Shown: positions 31,916 through 37,303 of the stretch, one piece after another
Layout of the letters: every line of letters starts with the position of its first letter
Numbering within the stretch: position 1 is the stretch's first letter
NCBI GenBank assembly: GCA_964617585.1
Contig: CAZTXS010000014.1
Coordinates: 1-37,303 of the forward strand
Source of the DNA: UMGS1601 sp964617585
GTDB taxonomy: Bacteria; Bacillota; Clostridia; Oscillospirales; Ruminococcaceae
Reading direction: 5' to 3'
Length of the DNA stretch: 37,303 bases
Made by a program: the position numbers and the translations under genes
The notes under the pieces: model-generated
What the model saw: the letters and a program-made list of their open reading frames with translations, nothing else
The model's database searches: none
What the model was told of the DNA's origin: nothing

Positions 31916-33901
31916 ACTGCTATATACCTTAATTGCCTTGTTATTAGCATTCTTATATGTAGCATATGCTCTTACTCGTACATAATAGGTCTTTTTGCTC
32001 TTGAGCTTGCTGTTCTTGATTGTAAGCTTCTTCTTAGACGTAGTTTTATTAACAATGTTCTTTTTAAAGTTCTTTTTCTTGGAAACCTGTACCTGATAGC
32101 CTTTAGCTTTCTTAACTTTCTTCCATGAAACGGTTATTTTTTTCTTTGCTTTGCTTTTAACTGTTAATTTTGTTATCTTGGCTTGCTTCATGGCTTTCTT
32201 AGCCGCTGCTTTGTCCTTTGCAACCTGAGCGGCAGATCTTGTTGCTTTGGTTGTAGTTTTAGCATTGGTTTTAGAAGTTGTTTTAGCATCAACCTTTGAA
32301 GTAGCTGTTGTACTTGTTTTTGCTGCAATTTCTTCATCACTCATTGCAACAGCATTATCAATAACAAAAGTTGTAATAGAATTAGCTTTTAATGTTGCAG
32401 TAAAGCTGTTTCCGTCTGTTGAAATCGGGTCTAATGTAGCCCAATTTTCTCCTGTTTCCATATCTCCGCTTGTTCGTATAACTTTAACACTTGAGCCTAC
32501 AGTCTTAAAATTTGATAAATCATATTCAACCGTTTTATTGCTTCCTGAAGTATTAGCAACAACAATTTTAAGCTGTTTTCCCTCTTTATCGAGAGCAACG
32601 GTATTTTGGTTTTCACTTGAAATAAGCATATCTCCCGGGCGGATGTATTTTGTATACTGTCCGAAGCCGTAATACTTTTTGGTGACAACAACCGTTTCTT
32701 CATTCATATCAGCATAGCATACGCCCCAGAAACCGTCTGTATCAAGCTCCTGCTGACTCAGCGTATCCGAATCAAATTCATTGTTTTCATCACAATACGA
32801 GCCTATTGCCTGCCACATTATCCATGCAGACGGCTGAAGAGAATTAAGGTCGCTTGAAATCATAGTTGCAAATTTAAGTGCCGCTCCCATTTCTCCGGCA
32901 TTTGTACCTGCTGTACCGCCGTTGTCAGTTTCGCTCATCCAAAGATCTTTTCCCAACTCTGAAACCGCTGTACCTAATCTTGCACCTCCTGCACTTGAGT
33001 ATGTATGCGTATTTATTCGTCCCAATGTTGCTTTTGCTTCATCAGACAATTTATTTAAACCTTTATAAGCCGTACTTGGACTTGTTTCATCACAGCCTGC
33101 TAAAGTAATATCGCTTAGTCCGTATTCCTTCATTGCACTACTCATTGCGAGTAGCATTGCAGACTGAGAATCACCTTGTGCAAATGAACAGCCCTCTTGT
33201 TTTACTCCGTAATATGAAACATTCCACCCATTATCAGGCTCGTTCATCGGCTCAACGCTCACAACATTAATTCCCTCATCTACAACATAGTGCTTTACAA
33301 CAGTTGCCATATACTCGGCAAATGCCTCCATGTTTTCAGACGAAAGATTATCGCCTTTTCCGCTTTCAACTCCTGACGTACATCCGCTGTTTGTCATAAA
33401 GTACGGTGGAGAATTAGAAAACATTTCAACCAGCATATCGGGACATTCCTCAATTGATTTTAACAGAACGTTCCTCTGATTTTCATCCTGTGTAAAATCA
33501 TAATCAAATGTACCGTCCTCAGAATTGTAGTTTGTCCAGTATCCGGGCATTTTTGAATCAGAACGCTGTATATGATCATGCTCGGGATTATCTCCGCCAC
33601 CTATGTTATATCTTATAATATTAAGTCCAAGTCCTGTTTTTTCATTGTACAGAAGTTCAGCCGCTTCCTTAGTTGTTTTTTCTGAATATCCGATGCGGTT
33701 TCCGTACCAGCATAAGCTTGTTCCCCAGCCTTCAAATATTCCATCGTTAAAGCTTGATGTGTTACGGGGGTCTATTGTAATAATTTGGTCAACTGTCGAC
33801 GCTGTCAATGATTTTACGTTTGTCATAACTCCTACGATAGAAAAAGAAGATACCATTAATGCCGCAGATATTGCAGTACAAGTAATTTTCTTTATCCTCA
33901 T
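31880..33901 (-). CDS. Secreted GH30-family glycoside hydrolase with basic FnIII tail
   Basis: The 673-residue protein has a signal peptide (about 1-35), a GH30-type (beta/alpha)8 catalytic domain with its beta-side domain (about 40-520), a Thr/Lys linker and the Lys-rich FnIII-like tail (about 565-673). Catalytic residues can be placed: acid/base Glu221 in EPMNEP and nucleophile Glu324 in LWMSETD. The N-terminal EGWGTSLCWYG, IIRYNIGGGDNP and FSNSPPYFMTNSG are typical of the GH30 branch containing endo-beta-1,6-galactanases (subfamily 5). That substrate is inference; beta-glucanase or glucuronoxylanase activity cannot be excluded. AAAGGAATGG precedes the ATG. The gene starts 56 bp after the GH43 gene with no strong terminator between, so an operon is likely. 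Confidence 0.87.
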   Translation of the reverse strand: MRIKKITCTAISAALMVSSFSIVGVMTNVKSLTASTVDQIITIDPRNTSSFNDGIFEGWGTSLCWYGNRIGYSEKTTKEAAELLYNEKTGLGLNIIRYNIGGGDNPEHDHIQRSDSKMPGYWTNYNSEDGTFDYDFTQDENQRNVLLKSIEECPDMLVEMFSNSPPYFMTNSGCTSGVESGKGDNLSSENMEAFAEYMATVVKHYVVDEGINVVSVEPMNEPDNGWNVSYYGVKQEGCSFAQGDSQSAMLLAMSSAMKEYGLSDITLAGCDETSPSTAYKGLNKLSDEAKATLGRINTHTYSSAGGARLGTAVSELGKDLWMSETDNGGTAGTNAGEMGAALKFATMISSDLNSLQPSAWIMWQAIGSYCDENNEFDSDTLSQQELDTDGFWGVCYADMNEETVVVTKKYYGFGQYTKYIRPGDMLISSENQNTVALDKEGKQLKIVVANTSGSNKTVEYDLSNFKTVGSSVKVIRTSGDMETGENWATLDPISTDGNSFTATLKANSITTFVIDNAVAMSDEEIAAKTSTTATSKVDAKTTSKTNAKTTTKATRSAAQVAKDKAAAKKAMKQAKITKLTVKSKAKKKITVSWKKVKKAKGYQVQVSKKKNFKKNIVNKTTSKKKLTIKNSKLKSKKTYYVRVRAYATYKNANNKAIKVYSSWNKKLRKVKVK

Positions 33902-33957
33902 TTTATACCATTCCTTTCAAAGCTTTTGATAAATGACAACTCATTATCCATCATCAA

Positions 33958-36900
33958 TTACTTAATTTTAACCTTTCTAAGTTTCTTATTCCACTTGCTG
34001 TAAACCTTTTTAGCTTTGCCGTACTTATCTTTATATGTAGCGTATGCTCTTACTCGTACATAGTAAGTCTTTTTCCTCTTAATCTTCTTGCCCTTGATAA
34101 CAAGCTTCTTCTTAGCGGTAAGCTTATCATAAATAATTTTTTTCTTCTTAAACTTCTTATTTTTAGAAACCTGTACCTGATAGCCTTTAGCTTTCTTTAC
34201 CTTTTTCCATGAAACCGTTATCTTTTTCTTAGCCTTGCTCTTGACCTTTAGCTTGGTTATCTTCGCTTGTTTCATGGCTTTCTTAGCGGCTTTTTTATCT
34301 TTAGCTACTTGCTTTGCGCTTCTGGTTGTTTTCTTAGAAGCAGTCGTTATCGTTTTGTTTGTTACAGATTTTGTGCTTACGCTTATATCTGCGAAGTAAG
34401 CTGTAATTGCAGCGTCACTTGTTATTCCGGTATCAGTACGGGTAGCTGTCTTAACTCCATCGCTCCACTGTACAAATTTTTTGCCATTGTCTGCAACTGC
34501 GGTAAGCGTCATAGTTCCCTCACCTGAGCGAGAATAATATGCTTTTTTCCATTTCACCAGATTTCCCGATTCGTCCTTAAGCGTACCTCCGCCGGACGTA
34601 TTGTACTCAATCGAATAACCTGCATAGACTTCATCCTGAATTCCCGACAAAGTTGGCTTGATAGGAATAATATATCCGTCCTCATCAAAAGAAACCTTAT
34701 CTATACAAACCTCTCGGTGAGTTCCTTTAACCCGACTGTCACCCTCATAGTCAGACAGAGGTGTGCCAAATCTGGCATAAGCAATATACCATTCATCCGT
34801 TCCCGGAAGCTGAAGCATACAATGATGTCCTGTTCCGAGAATATCATTATCCACATCCTTAACTAAAATTTTTCCTCTATCCTCAGCTGTGAATGTTCCC
34901 CAATTCCCATCTTTATCTTTTTCAGGATAAAGAGAATCCGCCACAGCATAACCAATGGAATAATCTTCGCTTCCCGTATCGTCGCATGACCATGTAAAGT
35001 GATATTTTCCGCCCTTTTTAAATACATGAATTGATTCACGAAAATCAGGGAATACCTTACTTGGATAATGATAAATCGTTCCCTCTTTATAGCTTATCAT
35101 GTCGCTGTTTAACTCTACAATATTATATCCATTGTCACCATTTCCAAAAAGCATATATGATACGCCTGTATCCTCATCCGTATAAATTGACGGATCTATT
35201 ACCTGACTAGTCGAACCCTTTCCCGCCCTGCAAAGCTTAAGAGTCATAAGCGGCTCTTTTTCTGCGACAAACGGTCCTGTAGGCGAATCTGATACGGCAA
35301 CTCCTATCGCCTGTCTATTAGTGGATTTATCACGACCGCAAAAATAGAAATAATACTTTCCGTTTTTCCGCTCGATTGCCGGTGCCCAAGCATAGCAATT
35401 TTCAGTGTCAACCCACTCAACATCTCCTGATGACAAGTCCAAAATTACCCCTTCATCTTTCCAGTCAACCAAATTATCCGATGAAAATACATGAAACTCT
35501 TTTGTGTTCCAGCCCGTATATCCATCAGTTGTCGGATAAATATAGTATTTTCCATCGAACACATCAATATCCGGGTCAGCATAAAGCCCCCCAAGAGCCG
35601 GGTTGTTACAGCTTACAGCCTTTATGGTCCATTCATCATAATCACTGCTGTCTGTAAGAGAGGTTACTGTAACCTTCGCACCCTGCGTCAAATCATAAAT
35701 TCCTTTCAAGCCGCTGATTTTGTAGCCTGAAAGAACTTCAAACTCCAATCCTGCCTTTGTCAAATTTACATGAGTGCTGTTATTCCTGCTGATATACTTT
35801 GTAATCACATGATTTTCGCTGTCTATATCCTCTCTAATTTCCGTAGCGTCCAAAACAGCAACACTCTGTATTATATTATCATTGCCCTCAGTCATTTCTG
35901 CCGTTCCTTCGGACTCAGTACCTTCCCATTTCGCCCACAGAGCATTGTACTGGTCACGGGTAATTTTAATAACCGCACCGTGTTTAGGATTACCGTCGCC
36001 TTCGGAAAAATTAATTCTGCAATCGTCCACATCTGTCCAGTTTATTAAATCCTCAGAAACCGACATACCATAATAACCGCTCCAGTTATGGTCAGAAATC
36101 AAAATCCATTTTTCTTCTCCGTCGAGCTGATATACATCTCCGCCCTCTACATAAGCGGAACCGCACAAATTACCTGCGCTCTGCGTTTGCGTTGCAGTAA
36201 GGCTTTCATCATAATTTACGGGTAGATAATTGCCTTTAAGACTGTCGGCAACAGCCACCTGAATTCCTGCCTTAGTACCCGAGCTCCATTTATAGTACAG
36301 ATAATATTTTCCGTCATTTTCAACAATATTTGCGTCTATACAATCAGTGTTATTTTTAGTAACCGGCGTAAGATTTAAACCTGTCGGACTTGGGTTAAAC
36401 AAAACCTTTGGCTCTGAGGTGAGCGTCTGGAAATCCTTTGTATACGCATACCAAATCATAAGACTGCTTCCATATTCAGAGCCGCCCTCCATAGACCAGT
36501 AAATCATATACTCTTTCTTTTCCTCATCATAAATGGCTTCAGGCGCCCATACCTTCTTCTGGTTTTCATCCTTAGTCTGGTCATAAACCCCAAGAATATC
36601 TATCTTTGTTTCCCGATCCCACTCAACCAAGTCGGTGGAGTGCCATGTAACAATACTTGTATTTGCTCCCCATGTATATGTATTATCGCTGTTTACCTTA
36701 AGCTCTTCCTCAGTATTACCGCCCTCTAAGTCGGTGGCAAGCATATAATAATCGCCGTCTTGACCCTTAATAATATAAGGATCTCTTGAAGCCTGTCTTC
36801 CTACAGTCGGCGTCACAACCGCTTCGTTTCCATTTAAAGCGGTGTAATAATATCCGTCTGTACTTACCGCAAAATGAATAGCCTTACTGCTGTCTGTAAA

Positions 36901-37086
36901 ATAAGCAAACAAATATCCTGCATATTCCTCTTTAGACTCCGCTGTATTATTTTCATACAAAGCCTGCACCTCTCTGCCTCCTTCAATCTGGACACTTCCT
37001 AAAAAAGTCACGGCAGCAAGTACCGAAGATAGAATACAGGAAAGAAAACGTCTGATTTTCCTACTGTTGAATTTTGAAATTTCCAT
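33958..37086 (-). CDS. Secreted double-GH43 glycoside hydrolase with B-repeat and basic FnIII tail
   Basis: The ATG at 37086 (1042 residues) follows GGAGGTGA; an ATG 30 bp upstream would include that site. It has a signal peptide (about 1-42), a first GH43-like five-blade propeller (about 50-390, Asp102 in ASRDPYI) and a second one (about 495-790, Asp504 in LYADPDIDV, then CYAWAPAIERKNGKYYFYF). An InlB/Listeria-Bacteroides-type B-repeat follows (about 820-890: GGTLKD, GKKFVQWSDG), then the Lys-rich FnIII-like tail (about 930-1042). GH43 enzymes are arabinofuranosidases, xylosidases or exo-galactanases. Two catalytic propellers in one chain suggest action on a branched substrate such as arabinoxylan or arabinogalactan (inference). 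It is the first gene of the GH43-GH30 unit. Confidence 0.88.
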   Translation of the reverse strand: MEISKFNSRKIRRFLSCILSSVLAAVTFLGSVQIEGGREVQALYENNTAESKEEYAGYLFAYFTDSSKAIHFAVSTDGYYYTALNGNEAVVTPTVGRQASRDPYIIKGQDGDYYMLATDLEGGNTEEELKVNSDNTYTWGANTSIVTWHSTDLVEWDRETKIDILGVYDQTKDENQKKVWAPEAIYDEEKKEYMIYWSMEGGSEYGSSLMIWYAYTKDFQTLTSEPKVLFNPSPTGLNLTPVTKNNTDCIDANIVENDGKYYLYYKWSSGTKAGIQVAVADSLKGNYLPVNYDESLTATQTQSAGNLCGSAYVEGGDVYQLDGEEKWILISDHNWSGYYGMSVSEDLINWTDVDDCRINFSEGDGNPKHGAVIKITRDQYNALWAKWEGTESEGTAEMTEGNDNIIQSVAVLDATEIREDIDSENHVITKYISRNNSTHVNLTKAGLEFEVLSGYKISGLKGIYDLTQGAKVTVTSLTDSSDYDEWTIKAVSCNNPALGGLYADPDIDVFDGKYYIYPTTDGYTGWNTKEFHVFSSDNLVDWKDEGVILDLSSGDVEWVDTENCYAWAPAIERKNGKYYFYFCGRDKSTNRQAIGVAVSDSPTGPFVAEKEPLMTLKLCRAGKGSTSQVIDPSIYTDEDTGVSYMLFGNGDNGYNIVELNSDMISYKEGTIYHYPSKVFPDFRESIHVFKKGGKYHFTWSCDDTGSEDYSIGYAVADSLYPEKDKDGNWGTFTAEDRGKILVKDVDNDILGTGHHCMLQLPGTDEWYIAYARFGTPLSDYEGDSRVKGTHREVCIDKVSFDEDGYIIPIKPTLSGIQDEVYAGYSIEYNTSGGGTLKDESGNLVKWKKAYYSRSGEGTMTLTAVADNGKKFVQWSDGVKTATRTDTGITSDAAITAYFADISVSTKSVTNKTITTASKKTTRSAKQVAKDKKAAKKAMKQAKITKLKVKSKAKKKITVSWKKVKKAKGYQVQVSKNKKFKKKKIIYDKLTAKKKLVIKGKKIKRKKTYYVRVRAYATYKDKYGKAKKVYSKWNKKLRKVKIK
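33983..34332 (-). repeat. Shared FnIII-tail coding repeat, copy in GH43 gene
   Basis: 350 bp identical to 28750-29099 in the LRR gene. The GH30 gene carries a diverged version of the same module at 31880-32250. Confidence 0.9.
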
Positions 37087-37133
37087 TTCAATTTCACCTC
37101 CAAGATTCCCACACATATGCTTTTACATTTAAG

Positions 37134-37157
37134 ATTTAACAACATAATGTGTTAAAT
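37134..37157. promoter_or_regulatory. Palindromic operator-like site upstream of GH43
   Basis: ATTTAACA (37134-37141) and TGTTAAAT (37150-37157) form perfect 8-bp arms with an 8-bp spacer, about 48 bp before the GH43 start. It could bind a dimeric sugar-responsive regulator. The remaining 37158-37303 is AT-rich, with a TATAAT on the minus strand near 37200 but no clear -35. Confidence 0.4.
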
Positions 37158-37303
37158 TGAATGTTTTTGCTGAAAAAATTTATGCATAGGCTATAATTAA
37201 ATTATATCATTAATTTTTCTCTTATCGTATTTAAAACTTGCTAAAATATATAGAAAATTTGCTCTAATTTTAATAAATATTAATATAAATTTTTATATAT
37301 TTA

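Overview
The window looks like chromosomal DNA of a low-GC gut Clostridia bacterium, most likely Ruminococcus or another Oscillospiraceae. This rests on Firmicutes-type ribosomal proteins, strong AGGAGG ribosome binding sites, near-consensus sigma-A promoters, a Gram-positive LexA box pattern, secreted glycanases carrying lysine-rich fibronectin-III tails, and an archaeal-type aspartyl-tRNA synthetase next to gatCAB. I saw no CRISPR array, tRNA, rRNA, intact transposase or prophage gene.

Layout. 1-4.5 kb: the 3' part of a sialate O-acetylesterase-like gene (+), then a minus-strand set (two zinc-ribbon membrane proteins and a PduL-type phosphotransacylase) divergent from an FkbM-family methyltransferase (+). 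4.6-6.5 kb: a MATE transporter, followed by a broken zinc-ribbon remnant. 6.5-10.6 kb, minus strand: a secreted FnIII/C39-like papain-fold protein, a Cache-GGDEF-EAL c-di-GMP protein and tadA. 10.7-15.2 kb, minus strand: the str operon rpsL-rpsG-fusA-tuf. 15.2-16.5 kb, plus strand: L10 leader, rplJ and rplL, divergent from the str operon and not followed by rpoBC.

16.7-23.0 kb, plus strand: gatC, gatA, and a 962-residue gene in which a complete GatB is fused to a complete archaeal-type AspRS, then a membrane-anchored parvulin/SurA-like chaperone. 23.0-24.5 kb: a DinB-type polymerase whose promoter carries three LexA-like boxes. 24.5-27.5 kb, minus strand: a response regulator, a histidine kinase and a YmdB-family phosphoesterase in a tight operon. 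27.5-28.6 kb: a hairpin-rich intergenic region and a hemolysin III/TrhA-like membrane protein. 28.7-37.1 kb, minus strand: three secreted proteins (a double-GH43 enzyme, a GH30 enzyme and a BspA-type LRR protein), all ending in the same very basic FnIII-like module.

How the genes work together. The 10.7-21.5 kb core is translation machinery. GatCAB with a probably non-discriminating AspRS would make Asn-tRNA(Asn) by the indirect route, and Gln-tRNA(Gln) from Glu-tRNA(Gln). The GatB-AspRS fusion, in effect a covalently tethered transamidosome, is the most striking feature of the window. The 28.7-37.1 kb block resembles a plant-polysaccharide (perhaps arabinogalactan) degradation locus with shared surface-retention tails. 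Those tails show exact nucleotide identity between genes (350 bp and 76 bp), indicating recent gene conversion or module shuffling. Two families of structured intergenic repeats are also present.
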